Assembly: GCA_033782935.1 (NCBI GenBank)
Contig: JAWQEG010001373.1
Span: forward strand, 53,714 to 117,713
DNA from: Petrolisthes cinctipes
Taxonomy: Eukaryota; Arthropoda; Malacostraca; Decapoda; Porcellanidae
Reading direction: 5' to 3'
Length of the DNA: 64,000 nt
Of this stretch, positions 54,192-64,000 are shown piece by piece (positions within the stretch are counted from its first letter, which is position 1; every line of letters starts with the position of its first letter). The notes under the pieces are model-generated. The model was given only the letters and a program-made list of their open reading frames with translations. It was not told the origin of the DNA and made no database searches. The position numbers were made by a program, and so were the translations under genes.

Positions 54192-55653
54192 CTGTTCCAG
54201 TCCTCTGCGAAGGCGTCAGGGCCTCCCGCCTCTGTCCTGGAAGAGAATGTTAGGAACAGAGGAAGTAGGGCCGTGGATGGGGAGGCAAACAGGTCCACCT
54301 CCGGTGTCCCGTAGCGAAGGCAGAGTGACTCGAACACAAGGGGACGCAGTTGCCACTCGACTGACGTCCCCTTGAACCTGGATAGAGCGTCCACCCAATC
54401 GTTCTCCCGCCCTGGCACATAGCAGGCCGAGAGGTGAATGTACCTCTTGGCCGCTATCGAAAAAATCTGTTCTGACAGGGACAGGAGAATTTCCGACCGT
54501 GCGGTGCCCTGTTTCTGTAGGCACTGCACGGCCGCAACATTGTCCATATCGAAGCGGACGCCTATCCTGGAGAACTGTGGGTGTCTGTTGAGCCACTCCC
54601 TTGCTACCATCAACTCCTGGGCGTTGATGTGTAGTAGCCTCTCCTCTTCCTTCCATCCCCCGCACCGTTGATGTCCCAGGCAAGACTGGTATCCCCAGCC
54701 TACGTCCGATGCATCTTTCGCCACCGTGATCCCCGGGGGAGGGAACACCCAGGGGATTCGCTGACGCAGGGCACCGGGACATAGCCAGGGGCGAAGGAGA
54801 CGGTGGAGAGAGGGGGACACTTGCCTGGGAAGGTCCCTGTGTGCGGGAGATAGGTGGAGGTTTACCTCCCGCGTCAGCCTCCTAGGTTTCAGGGGCATTG
54901 CAAGGGCCGCAAAATTTAGGGACCCGAGCAATGATTCCCACTGGCGGCGAGAGAAAGTACGGGAAAAATGTGCCTGGCGGACGTGGCGGAGGGTCCGGCA
55001 GGCGTTGTCTGGAGTGAGAGAGAGGGTGGCCGAAAGAGAGTCCCACTCTATTCCCAGCCAACACAGTTTGCGAGTGGGAGTGAGAGAGGACTTGGGGATG
55101 TTCAACAGGAACCCCATTTCCTCTAGCACTCCCCTCGCTACCCTGACGTTGTTTGCTACCTGCTCCTTGGAAGGGGCGTGAAGCAACAAATCGTCCAGGT
55201 ACATGAGGGTGGGGACACCCGCCTCTGCCAGATGGGATGCCACCACCCTCACGAGCTTTGTGAAGACTCGAGGAGCTAGAGAGAGACCGAAAGGGAGCCT
55301 GGTAAACTGAAACGTCTCGGCCCCCACCTGGAAGGCCAGAAAACGGCGAAACCTGGGGTGGATCGGGACGTGCCAGTACGCATCCTTGAGATCCAGGGAT
55401 GCTAACCAGTCTCCCCTCCTTAGAACTGTGCGGACCTGGGCAACCGAAACCATCTTGAAACGTAAGGTTTTCACGAATTTGTTTAGCTTGCTCAGGTCCA
55501 TCACCAATCTCGTTTTTCCCTGATCCTTTTTGGGGACCGTGAAAGAAAGACCCTCCCCGTCGCCCGCTCCACTACCCCTTTTTCCCGCATTTCTAACACA
55601 TGTGGGACGACCGAAAGTGACACTTTGGTTGAGGTAGGAGGTAGACGTAGTGG
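53900..55653 (-). pseudogene. DIRS reverse transcriptase and RNase H
   Basis: Acceptor TTTCCTTTACAG (AG at 55,655-55,654). Phase 0 joining gives PLRLPPTSTKVSLSVVPHVL and EMREKGVVERATG, then a frameshift near 55,545, after which the long frame from 55,507 continues. Polymerase motifs are LVMDLSKLNKFVKTLRFKM, DWLASLDLKDAYWHVPIHP, RLPFGLSLAPRVFTKLV and the catalytic LMYLDDLLLHAPS. RNase H motifs are TVAKDASDVGWGYQS (Asp), HINAQELMVAREWL (Glu), VRFDMDNVAAVQCLQKQG (Asp) and GRENDWVDALSRF (Asp). The C-terminus (YGTPEVDLFAS, FPPPATSVLLKAI, VLLIAPLWPAQPWF) is the DIRS-specific extension. It overlaps the recombinase frame by about 200 bp. Confidence 0.92.
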
Positions 55654-55879
55654 CTGTAAAGGAAAATGACAGGTGTCAGTGGGAGTACAGTTAATCCTAG
55701 ACCGGGACCCGAGGGACCCGGGAAGGGTTGGAGGGGCAGGGTGACAGGTAGTGAGGGTGAGATTTTGACCGCAAAGGGAAACTCTGATTTTGACCTAACG
55801 GGAACCCAAGGTTGGGAGGAGGGTTATGTCATATGTCAGAAATGTCAGACTAGGAGAGTTAACAACAACAGTTACTCAC
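55654..55879 (-). other. Spliceosomal intron 3 in DIRS reverse transcriptase (226 bp, phase 0)
   Basis: GTGAGT donor after ISVP and TTTCCTTTACAG acceptor before PLRLPP; both sides are in phase 0. Confidence 0.75.
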
Positions 55880-56208
55880 CGGAACAGATATCCAGGGCCA
55901 GGACAGGCCCTGACGGATCACCCTTGCTGCCCAGCCGTGGGAGGGCCAGGCTGCTGACCACCCCGTGAGGCAGCCCAGAGTGGGACCCTCAAGTGGAGCG
56001 GTCCTTCTGGGAGGGGTGGGAGAAGGAGGTCTTGGGCCTCTGGAAGGGCTTGGAGCCCTGTCCTCTCCCTCGAAACGGCTGCTGGCCCCTCTGGGAGAAC
56101 CTGTGGTGCTGTTTCGGGGGAGTGGGGTATGATGGCCTTGGCAGTCTCGAAGGCTGGGAGGGCCTCCGAGGCTAGTATGCCGGTCTGGGAGGCTGTGGGG
56201 CATGTGGC
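55880..56208 (-). pseudogene. DIRS exon holding the Gag tail and the start of the RT frame
   Basis: Acceptor TTTGTCCGTAG (AG at 56,210-56,209). Joined in phase 2 it gives the Gag tail: KPHAPQPPRPAY, a TAG, then PSYPTPPKQHHRFSQRGQQP, FRGRGQGSKPFQRPK and a TGA. In an overlapping frame the same exon carries the beginning of the reverse transcriptase polyprotein, LTGWSAAWPSHGWAARVIRQ and GLSWPWISVP (W..AW...GWA..VI..G). This ends exactly at a donor CCG-GTGAGT (GT at 55,879-55,878), in phase 0. Overlapping Gag/Pol frames are normal for DIRS elements. Confidence 0.7.
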
Positions 56209-56314
56209 CTACGGACAAACAGATTGATTAGGAAAAAAGGGGCCGTTATTTTCCTCTAATTTCACCTCCTGTGTAAGATTAACTCAGGTAATGGGATCAA
56301 CGAGAGGTACTTAC
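56209..56314 (-). other. Spliceosomal intron 2 in DIRS gag (106 bp, phase 2)
   Basis: GTAAGT donor and TTTGTCCGTAG acceptor; joining restores the Arg/Gln/Pro-rich Gag tail. Confidence 0.65.
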
Positions 56315-56575
56315 TTGGAGGTAGAGGGTTTCGGGAGGGTAATCACTGCCGGGAGGGAGGAGAAGATTGCGTCTGTCGCCGCCTGGTCGAAGAGGGCAGG
56401 GAAAAGAGGGGCAGCTCGTACCACTCCCCTCTATGCCATCTCCGGCGCAGATTTCGCGGCTGCCTGGCGGGCTGCCAGTCTTGCCTCGGCGAAAATCCTC
56501 GCCTCCTCTCGCATGTTATGGGTCGCCATAGCCACGACGCCCTCCATGATGGTGGCCATGGACGAGAGTGTGTCA
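56315..56575 (-). pseudogene. gag: DIRS Gag, second exon
   Basis: Acceptor CCCCTTACAG (AG at 56,577-56,576). The exon reads DTLSSMATIMEGVVAMATHN, MREEARIFAEARLAARQAAA and KSAPEMA, then an in-frame TAG (56,431-56,433). It continues in the same frame with RGVVRAAPLFPALFDQAATD and AIFSSLPAVITLPKPSTSK to a donor CCAA-GTAAGT (GT at 56,314-56,313). The APLFPALF segment is the usual Gag C-terminal region, so the TAG looks like a nonsense mutation. Exon ends are phase 2 on both sides. Confidence 0.75.
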
Positions 56576-56691
56576 CTGTAAGGGGTAAACAAGGAAAACC
56601 GAGCGAACCCGGGTAGAGACACGAGAGTAAACTGAGAGACCCTCTACCCTGTATCCCTCGAAAACACAACACAAGATGTAATTGTACTCAC
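56576..56691 (-). other. Spliceosomal intron 1 in DIRS gag (116 bp, phase 2)
   Basis: GTGAGT donor and CCCCTTACAG acceptor; the flanking frames join without a gap. Stops occur in all three frames inside. Confidence 0.75.
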
Positions 56692-57689
56692 GCTAGCTGT
56701 AAACCCGACATCTCGTGGTAGGTGTTGGTGAGGGCGTTGAGGCAGTCCCTGATGAGAGCGGCAGCCGTACCCGTGGAGATGGTATGCGCCAACTCCAACC
56801 TAGCTGACGACTCTGCCTGCATTAACTTGCCGTCGGGCTCCTTCAGTTGGTAGGGGACCGGAGGCTCCTTCTCCGTCTTCCACAGACATTCCCTCAAACC
56901 CGGAGGGGCACGGGAATGAGGGAGGACGACGGGGAAAGACGGAGGAGGTGGTTTCCTGGCCACGTTGTGTTTTTGGTGGTCCAGGGACTTAAGGAGAAGG
57001 GCTGGAATGTCCAGGTCCCCCTCACCCTTAACCCCTGGGAAGTACGAGTCCGGGGAAAGGAGGACTGCCGTGTTCCCGTGGGAGCGGTCAATCCTCCAAG
57101 CCTCGGACAGCTGCAAGTTGCTGTACTCCACCAAAAAACCCATCGCGTCCAGGGTAGCCGCAGAGGATACCTTTGATGAAGTGGGTACAGGAGCTGAAAT
57201 GGGACGGACCTTGTAGAAGGGTATGGCGTCGCCCTTATCATCTGCCCCCCACTTCACCAAGACATCATCCCTCCGGGTCCACACGTCTGGTTGGGCGGTG
57301 TCCGGAGACCAAGCCACCAGTCTGCCCTCCTCCGAAGAGTGGGTCCAGGAAGGAGGAAGGAGAGCCCAAGAGTAGGGGAGGTACCCGTCGTCCGTAGGAG
57401 GGGGCGACGGGGAAGGAGGGGAGGAGGTAACCAACTCCTCAGCCACGTCCCCAGCCGGAGACTCGAGCCCCGGAGATAAAGGAGGGACGGGAATGTCTCC
57501 AACATCTCCAGGTGGACTCGCGCCCCCGACCGGAGCAGAAGCAGGGGGAGGGGCAAGGTTGTGAGTAGGAACGGGTTCCGGAGCACCAGCCGGAGGCTGC
57601 ACAGGGGGACCCGAAGGAAGAAGGGCAGGAATGGCATGAGGCATAAGGGTATAAAAGATCCTAACAATCTTCAACGACGAGGGGCTCAC
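56692..57689 (-). CDS. gag: DIRS Gag, main exon
   Basis: The frame from 57,689 has a Pro-rich linker (57,600-57,400) and then the conserved core: DGYLPYSWALLPPSWTHSS, TAQPDVWTRRDDVLVKWG, ATLDAMGFLVEYSNLQLSEA, LLKSLDHQKHNVARK, ECLWKTEKEPPVPYQLKEP and LELAHTISTGTAAALIRDCL. It ends HEMSGLQL plus two bases of a codon at a donor GTGAGT (GT at 56,691-56,690). The next exon begins at 56,575 and restores the frame (A-DTLSSM). This is the capsid-like protein of DIRS elements, and helices in the C-terminal half are likely. It has no stop codons. Confidence 0.8.
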
Positions 57690-58430
57690 CTCCCCCCGCT
57701 TACCCTCGCGGGGTTTGCGGACGGGCGAAGGAGAGTCCCGACGAAGATGAAGAGGATGAAGAAGACGACGACGAGGAGGAGGAAGGAGAACGACGATGAG
57801 CCCGGGACTTCTTGGCGTGGCGGGACCTTTTTGCCGATCGCTTGCGTCCTCTAGAGTGACCCGAAGAGCCAGCTCTAGAGAGCGACGCAGCTGGAGGTTC
57901 CCTGCTGGGCCCTTGTACCGGTGAGGTAGGCAGGGTAACCGGCGCGACAGACTCGCTCGCTTCCCGGGGTGTGAAGCCCCGAGAAGGAGTCGTAGTACCG
58001 TCTAGGGAAGGAGGCTTAATCTCTCGGGCTGCAGGGGGTTCTAGCCCATGAGACTCTGAGAGACAAGTAGAAGGGTAACGGGACCTGGATAAACCCAGGT
58101 CCGTTACCAAAATCGGGTCCGCCCACGTCAAAGAAGAACCGTCTCGCTTGTGGGCCATTCTCCTAGCCCTAGTCCAAGCCATACGAAGAGAAGCAAGGGC
58201 GGGGAGTTTGGAGCGGGCAGAAGGGGAGGTAACCCGACACAACTCAGCCCAGGGGCGGCACACACCACACGCCAAGGGGTCGTAACCCAAGGGCGTGAAG
58301 CAGGGTGTGCGTGAGGCGAATAGTGCAGGTGGCCGTCAGGCGAGACCCGCACAGTACACCCCGAAGAAGCACATAAGGCACGAGTAGGCTGATGGAGAAA
58401 AGAGAATACATAAACATGGGTTAGCACGTG
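57660..58430 (-). pseudogene. gag: DIRS Gag, N-terminal part
   Basis: Frame 58,290-57,700 reads MGYDPLACGVCRPWAELCRV, then KLPALASLRMAWTRARRMA. It then has a Ser/Pro-rich region and a very basic RS-like segment (GRKRSAKRSRHAKKSRAHRR) followed by a 19-serine run, probably a nucleic-acid-binding or nuclear-targeting region. Another frame just upstream (58,427-58,300: RALCASSGCTVRVSPDGHLH) supplies a Cys/His cluster that normally precedes it, so a frameshift lies near 58,300. At 57,704 a GTAAGC donor occurs, and a phase-compatible acceptor (GATTGTTAG, exon from 57,660) is only 43 bp away, so junction to the next part is unresolved. Confidence 0.65.
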
Positions 58431-59195
58431 AAATCACTGGAACACTGTAAAAACACTGGAAAACACAAAAACATGGAAAAGGTAGCATGGCAGAAGTAGC
58501 CCACTGCTCCCGGGGGAACCAGGAAACACAACACAACACCCCACGCGCACCCACCAGGGAAAAAAACCCGTAAACCCAATAAAAAACCCCGCCTCAAAAG
58601 AGTGGGGAAAAGACCCCACGGTCTGTAGGACCCCGAAGGAGAGGCACAGGCAGCCTGAGGGGCAAAAACCCAGGAACACCACACTGGGAAAAAACAAAAA
58701 CACACTTAAAAAACACGCAAGGGAGAGGAAGGGAGAACCTGGGCATAATTCTCGCTCCCCACAACCCGCGTGGACTTACACAATACTCGGGGAAGGCACA
58801 AGAGGGCTAACAAGCCCCCCCACACACACCACGTGGGGAGGTAAGGGCCCCACGTGGGGAGGCAAAACCTCGCTAAAAACCTAAAAAAACCCGAGGAAAA
58901 CACACCAAATAAGTGTACTAGTGGCAGGAGGAAGGGTGAGAGGGGGATAAGGGGAGAAAACCCCGAAAAAGGAGGCCCAAAAGAGCCCCCCTCCACTAGG
59001 AAAGAAAAATGAACTAGCCCCAGGAAAGGAAAATATTCCCACACTAACACCCTAAAACTCCCAAAACACAAACACACACACACACATCTGCAAAGCAGGC
59101 AAGCCACTGGAACACAAAAGAAACGATAGCAGGAACACGTGACACAATACCATAGCGTAGCAGCGAGGAGCGTAGATGTTGACAGGTACGTGTTC
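58430..59195. other. DIRS 5' leader
   Basis: No conserved protein. Cys/Phe-rich minus frames over C-rich sequence are not supported by any motif. (CA)n occurs at 59,070. Confidence 0.5.
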
Positions 59196-59527
<332 letters not shown>

Positions 59528-59831
59528 ATATATATAGATAGTTACATATCCATGCTCTTATGTATCACTATGATAAAAAGTTATTGATAACAATAACATT
59601 AAAACATAATGCATGGTAACATTATATACTTATACGCCTACATATTCATCGTCGTCAACTCACAACATAGAAAAAGCCAGACCATATTCCAAGATGCTGT
59701 GAGTGACGGTGTAGCTGCTCTCTCCTGATAGTGACGTGTATAAATAAGGTGTCGTCATCTAGTGGGGCAGAAGAGAAGCTACGGTACCAACATCACCACG
59801 AAGCTCCACTCTTTCATCTAGTGCGACACCC

Positions 59832-59895
59832 AATAATCTCGGGGCCTCGCAAGAGTCACGGGTTACTGACAGCCTACAGTCCCGAGGTTGAGGTA
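59832..59895. repeat. Dispersed repeat (copy 2 of 2 seen)
   Basis: AATCTCGGGGCCTCGC ... CCCGAGGTTGAGGTACA; see the copy at 1,952-2,015. Confidence 0.5.
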
Positions 59896-60327
59896 CAGAA
59901 AAAAAAATATATATATATGACAAAGCATGTGCCTGTGGTATATTTTCGATCTTGGTTTCGAGACCAGAGAGAGAGAGCGAGAGGGAGAGAGTAGGGCGGG
60001 TCGAGCCTGTGGACTGACGTGGTATATACGTCACACTATAATCGTTCGTTCTTATCCTAGTGTTGTATTTCGTAAAAAATTACGCATTTCTCAGGGACAA
60101 GTGCATTAATTATTTACTTTTGGTAATCCATTATAATGCAAAAAATTAGCGGAAGGTGTGAAATAACCCATGGCAAAACATAATACTGATTCAACCTTTA
60201 GTTACAGCAGAGTTATTCCCGAAAAGTAGTGGGACACGGCCCCTGATAGAGATTGTAGTTCTGTTTGAAAAGCTAAAATAATTCGTCTGTCATTTTCCTT
60301 TTTTTGTAAGTCACTGTATTCGTAGTC

Positions 60328-60600
60328 TTATAGGAGGTTGTAGAAAAACAACAGAAAATAGGAAAGTGATCGCACGATGAAAGGCCAAACTATGTACTCC
60401 TGACGAAGTAGGGTGACGCCCCTGCTCCTCGTGCCGAACGTAGCGATGGGTGACTTGTTGACAGCGAGGAGGTCATATGCCGTGGAACCTTGGCACTCTC
60501 TATCCCCAGCCATCAGTGGCACAACACTAACCTCTGAGCAAGAGTCGACAAGGAAGTTGTCTCACGACTCTGGGTCCTCCACCCACAGGAGCGTGCGGGT
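60328..60600 (-). pseudogene. Gypsy protease fragment (element 2)
   Basis: Minus frame 60,522-60,328 shows PLMAGDRECQGSTAYDLLAV, NKSPIATFGTRSRGVTLLR and PFIVRSLS, the flap half of a Gypsy protease. The segment just upstream, in another frame, reads ETTSLSTLAQRL. Shifting one base there gives an NFLVDS.SEVSV-like aspartic site in which the usual DTG is replaced. The reading is cut at about 60,330, where similarity ends without reaching RT. Confidence 0.6.
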
Positions 60601-61981
60601 GGTGGGGTGAGGAGTCTGTGCAGGTTTGATGGCGTGTTGTTGGGCCGGTGGTACTGGAGTGGTGGCGAGGTTTGCAGACATATTGTGGTTGATAGGAGGA
60701 GGTGCATGGGGATGACGGTTCTGTAAGGTAGGTGTGTTGCTGCGTGGCCCTGAGTTGGATGTCGTTGAGTAGGCAGTAGCGTGGAGGGCGTTGTCTTGCC
60801 ACCTCCATACTCGTTTCCTTGAGAAGGTCTGACAGGAGGGCGATTGGCGGCGAAACACCAGTTGCATGGGGGGTGGCAATTGCACACTGCATGGCGGGTT
60901 CTGCCAATGCTGTGGTGTGTTTGTGGGTATATGTCGGGTCGCTAGCGGCAGTTGACGGGCTGGTGTCGTCCATTGGTGTTGGTAGCGTGGTTGTAGCGAC
61001 GTTGATGGTGTTTGATATGTAGTAGGATGCAGTTGGCGGACCGGTGGGGCCCATTGTTGGTGGTGTTGTGAGTGTGGTGTACAGATTCTGTCAATGTTTT
61101 CATTGAATGTTTGTATGTGTTGTGCTAAGGAGGTGAGTTGTTGTGGTGACAGGTGTGGGTAGTATGGTTGTGTTGGTGGCGGGGTGATGTGAAATTGTGC
61201 TGTAGGTGTGGGGTGTTGCTGGTGTGAAGGTGGTACGAGGTGTTGTGGCTGAGTTTGTATATGTTGGTGATGGTGTGTCTGGGATAGCTGAGGTTGTTGA
61301 GGAGGTGGTAGGGTAGGTTGTGGTGGAGGCGTCGCTGGTTGCAGTTGAGCATGTGACAGAGGTGACGGCCCAGTGGTAGGCGTGGGTGGCGTGGTGTTGG
61401 TGGCGGTGGTGTGTTGAGTGGGCCCTAAGTGGGCCCCGTCGGTGTAGGTGGACATCAGGTCTTCTCTTCATGGAGAGAGAGATTTAGTTACGCCTAGATA
61501 TGCAGGTAGGCAACAGCTTGGAGTGTCTAATCCTCAGAACGTCGTCGTTGAAAATCGTGGCGGTTTTCTCGTTTAATTGTTGCATGAGTCGCAATACTTC
61601 GGAGGGGCAGCACCCGTCTAGCTGCACCTCCTCCAGCTCCCTGAGATATTGTTGTGTAGTCATGCCGTGGGTTGAGATGATGGCGGCCTTCAACTCATCA
61701 TACATAGTGGGCTGGTTGAAGGTCGAAAGGAGTGGTGACAAGGGAGAAAACACCTCGTGTGGAAGGGCACGAATGATGGCTTGCTAGCGCTGGCCCAGTG
61801 TAAGGTTTTGGCCCCGCCATACCGTCTCCAGGTGGAGAAACCAGGTGTGTACGTCATAGTTGAAGGGAGGAGCGTAAGGTACGGGAAGAGTAGCGGTTTG
61901 AGGGGTGGCGTGTAGAGGAGAGAAAGAGGCATGAGGGAGGGACATGTTTGGTGATAAGTGTGTGTCGGTAGGGGTAACCAT
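60530..61981 (-). pseudogene. gag: Gypsy Gag (element 2)
   Basis: Gag frame from 61,981: MVTPTDTHLSPNMSLPHAS, PFNYDVHTWFLHLETVWRGQ, an in-frame TAG at 61,784-61,786, then PTMYDELKAAIISTHGMTTQ, QYLRELEEVQLDGCCPSEVL, RLMQQLNEKTATIFNDDVLR and a stop at 61,484. The PFNYDVHTWFLHLE and YDELKAAII segments match arthropod Gypsy capsids such as the one at 31,344. The remaining part, to about 60,560, is a long Pro/Gln/His/Thr-rich frame of low complexity. The zinc motif is not clear. Confidence 0.7.
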
Positions 61982-61984
61982 AGT

Positions 61985-62614
61985 GAAAGTGTGGAAATGA
62001 AAAGTACAAAAGATGTTGTGGTGTGGTTGGAGGCAGTATGCATGGCCCCAACACTAATAATGCGTAGCACAGGGGATTAAACACTGGGGGTAGGTGTGTG
62101 GGTCGTGTGTGTGGGGCACATGGAGGGTGCGCACGACAGGTGCAAGACAGGGTTTAGTGGTACGTAAAGGGGAACAAGGACAAGGAGTAGATAGGTAGGT
62201 AGGTAGGGGTTAGTAGGCCGGAAAAAAGGAAGTGAAAATGGGGGCAATTATGTTATGAGTGGTAGAGGGTGAAGAACACTGGGGACATCGAGCACAAACT
62301 AAATCACAGGGAGGGAATAGTGTACAATGTTTGTGTCTAAATACCTTGCTGGAGACGTCGTGGACGGCGTGGAGTGGAGAGTGGTTTTGTGGTCCAATGT
62401 GGAGGATGGCGAGTGGTAGAGGGAGCAACACGTGGTGTGGAGAGTGGAGCGGTGGAGCACGTGGTCTGGAGTTGGAGAGTGGTCCAAGGGAGGCTGGAGA
62501 GTCGTCCAGGAGCTACAAGTAGTTTGGAGAGTGGAGTGGTGGAGTTGCTTGGACGTGTGTCGAGGCTTACGTGGATGTTCTGCCAGTGTCACGTGTTAGT
62601 GTAACAGAGCTGTA
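61985..62614 (-). other. Gypsy element 2 untranslated leader (inferred)
   Basis: GTGGTCC/GTGGAG-rich sequence between the inferred primer site and Gag. Contains short GGAGAGTGGWGYGG repeats (62,370-62,540). No gene is evident. Confidence 0.45.
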
Positions 62615-62626
62615 CCGGCATCACCA
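62615..62626 (-). promoter_or_regulatory. Possible primer binding site of Gypsy element 2
   Basis: Minus strand TGGTGATGCCGG resembles the site TGGTGACCCCCGG of the complete element and lies upstream of Gag. If correct, an LTR spans from about 62,627 to about 63,105, where the other element's RT is broken. Confidence 0.4.
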
Positions 62627-63104
62627 ATTATAACATCAAGGAAGCCATTGCATCATTACCCGGGATGAACAGACTCTAGAATACACAGTAACAGTATATA
62701 GGTAGTATACAAAGGTCACACAGAATATGGGAATATGCTGGCATGCCGTGCCGTGCTATAGGTGAGCCGTGGCTGATGAAGGAAAGTTGTCTGGAGGCTG
62801 GAGAGTAGCCGTGTGATCAAGACGGGAACACGGATAGGGTTCGGGGCAGCTAGGCAGGTGTGGCGGCAGGTAGGACCTTCTCTTGTCAGTGCTTGAGTGT
62901 AAGTGTCTGACCCAGCAGGCCTGGGCCCTTACATAAGGTCCGAACCAGGTCCCGGATGAGGCGTCGTCACATGATCACCTGACCCACATGCGTGGGCTGG
63001 TAGACGTTCCCATGGCTGAGTCATCCTGGTGTGGGGAAGGGAGGCTGCAGCTGGCAACCCAATGGGAACGAGGCAGCTTGGCTGAAGGCAGGCATGCTCC
63101 CAAT
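62627..63104 (-). repeat. Candidate LTR of Gypsy element 2
   Basis: Non-coding segment between the broken RT and the inferred primer site. No second copy is in the window, so this rests on position only. Confidence 0.35.
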
Positions 63105-64000
63105 TGAAGCGAATGGCCTCCACCTTCTGTGGGAGTAGAGTAATTCCCTCCGGGGTAACCCGGTGGCCGAGAAAATCTAGTTGGTCAACCCCGATCATGC
63201 CTTTAGATGGGTGTATCTTGAGTCCTTAGTCCTGCAGCGGGAGAACAGTTCCCGAAAATGTTGCTGGTGCTGCGAATGGTTTCTTGATGCGATGAGGATG
63301 TCTTCGATATATACCACGACGTAATCAAGGCCACATAGTACCTTATCCATAAACCTCTGGAATGTCTGCGCTGCGTTACGTAGGCCAAAGTTTATTACAG
63401 GGAATTCGTATAGACTGAAGGGTGTGGTTACAACCATCTTTTTTATATCTTCCTCGGCCACGGGGATTTGTTGGAAAGCCCTGACGAGGTCTATTTTAGA
63501 AAACACTGTATATCATTGGAGCTTTGAGTGAACTTCAAAGACATGCGGAGTGGAGTACCTGTTGGGGATAGTAGCTGCATTGAGGGTCCTGTAATCCCCG
63601 CATGCCCTCCATTCTCCTTCCTGCTGTATGGGTACCATGTGTAGGGGTGACACCCACGCACTGTCAGATGGCCTGGCTACACCTTGTTTGATCATCACAT
63701 GGAATTCCCGTTGGGCAGCTCCTAGTCGTTCTGGGGGCATACGTCAAGGTTTTGCAAAAAGCTGGGGGCCCGTCGTTATAATGGTGTGATGGATACCTCA
63801 GTCCTTAATTCGCGGAAAAGTCTCTGAAGAGTGTAGTAGTGGAAAGTCATGAAGAATGTTATCGTAAGTGTGATGTGTGTAATGGTAGGCATGGAGCGAT
63901 GGCAGTTTCTGGTAGGAATAGTAGCTCCCGAAGGTTGGTGTATGAGTCTGTTACGTTAGGCATCTTTTAACAAATCGTGTGCCGTAAGGAAGTCCAGACC
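63105..64000 (-). pseudogene. pol: Gypsy protease end and reverse transcriptase (element 1), runs off the window
   Basis: Reading the minus strand from the right edge, GLDFLTAHDLLKDA is the protease C-terminus. The RT then appears as MPPERLGAAQREFHVMIKQG, VARPSDSAWVSPLHMVP and GEWRACGDYRTLNAATIPN. It continues [39 protein letters not shown] and the catalytic YVVVYIEDILIAS (YIED in place of YIDD), and ends VDQLDFLGHRVTPEGITLL near 63,105. A stop or frameshift lies near 63,507 and another near 63,200. RNase H and integrase are absent. Confidence 0.85.

Noticed and set aside
58706..59107. Cys/Phe-rich minus frame in the DIRS leader
   Set aside because: Low-complexity translation of purine-rich plus-strand sequence; no conserved DIRS protein is expected or recognised there.
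60562..61455. Pro/Gln/His-rich 297-residue frame as an independent mucin-like gene
   Set aside because: It is the low-complexity C-terminal region of the Gypsy Gag, downstream of the capsid segment, and overlapping frames are equally open.

Overview
This is a window of animal nuclear DNA packed with mobile elements. The lineage is most likely arthropod and probably a decapod crustacean. I base that on the dense AG, AC, AT and ATT microsatellites, the many compound minisatellites, the CR1-, Jockey/I- and Rex1-like LINEs, the Gypsy elements and a large DIRS1-like tyrosine-recombinase retrotransposon, a type known to be widespread in decapods. There are no operons, rRNA or recognisable tRNA genes. 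Spliceosomal introns are visible. Species cannot be named from sequence alone.

Host genes are nearly absent. The best candidate is a minus-strand gene that may span 28.7 to below 9.0 kb: a donor at 28,656, a signal-peptide exon (26,751-26,656), then two near-identical symmetric exons of about 100 codons (10,569-10,273 and 9,329-9,030). All coding junctions are phase 1. A plus-strand terminal exon (12,557-12,879) encodes a heptad-rich stretch and two membrane segments.

Layout. 0-3.2 kb: two TA-flanked DNA elements and microsatellites. 3.2-8.3 kb: a decayed Rex1/CR1-like LINE split by a TA-flanked Tc1/mariner-like element (5,308-7,419) carrying the C-terminal half of a transposase. 8.4-12.4 kb: exons, LINE 3' remnants and microsatellites. 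13.3-16.57 kb: a nearly full-length minus-strand Jockey/I-like LINE. 17.2-17.8 kb: a 42-bp minisatellite. 18.3-22.5 kb: two adjoining TTAA foldbacks and a decayed CR1 LINE. 23.4-28.5 kb: TA-flanked elements, a 1.5-kb CA/CTTCC minisatellite and a hAT-like foldback with an 8-bp duplication. 29.83-35.73 kb: a complete, recent Gypsy element with an amplified primer-binding-site region. 36-38.2 kb: G-rich and pyrimidine-rich tracts and MITEs. 38.9-44.7 kb: a CR1/L2-like LINE with an LTR-gag-protease element nested in it. 46.4-51 kb: an inverted pair of LINE RNase H tails, one split by a Harbinger-like element. 51.9-59.4 kb: the DIRS1-like element with at least three introns. 60.3-64.0 kb: Gypsy pieces in scrambled order, running off the right edge.

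The genes do not form a pathway. The logic of the window is nesting: many insertions sit inside older ones and several still show target-site duplications, so relative ages can be read. Coordinates of degenerate elements and repeat edges are good to a few tens of bases; splice sites, target duplications and LTR ends were placed base by base.
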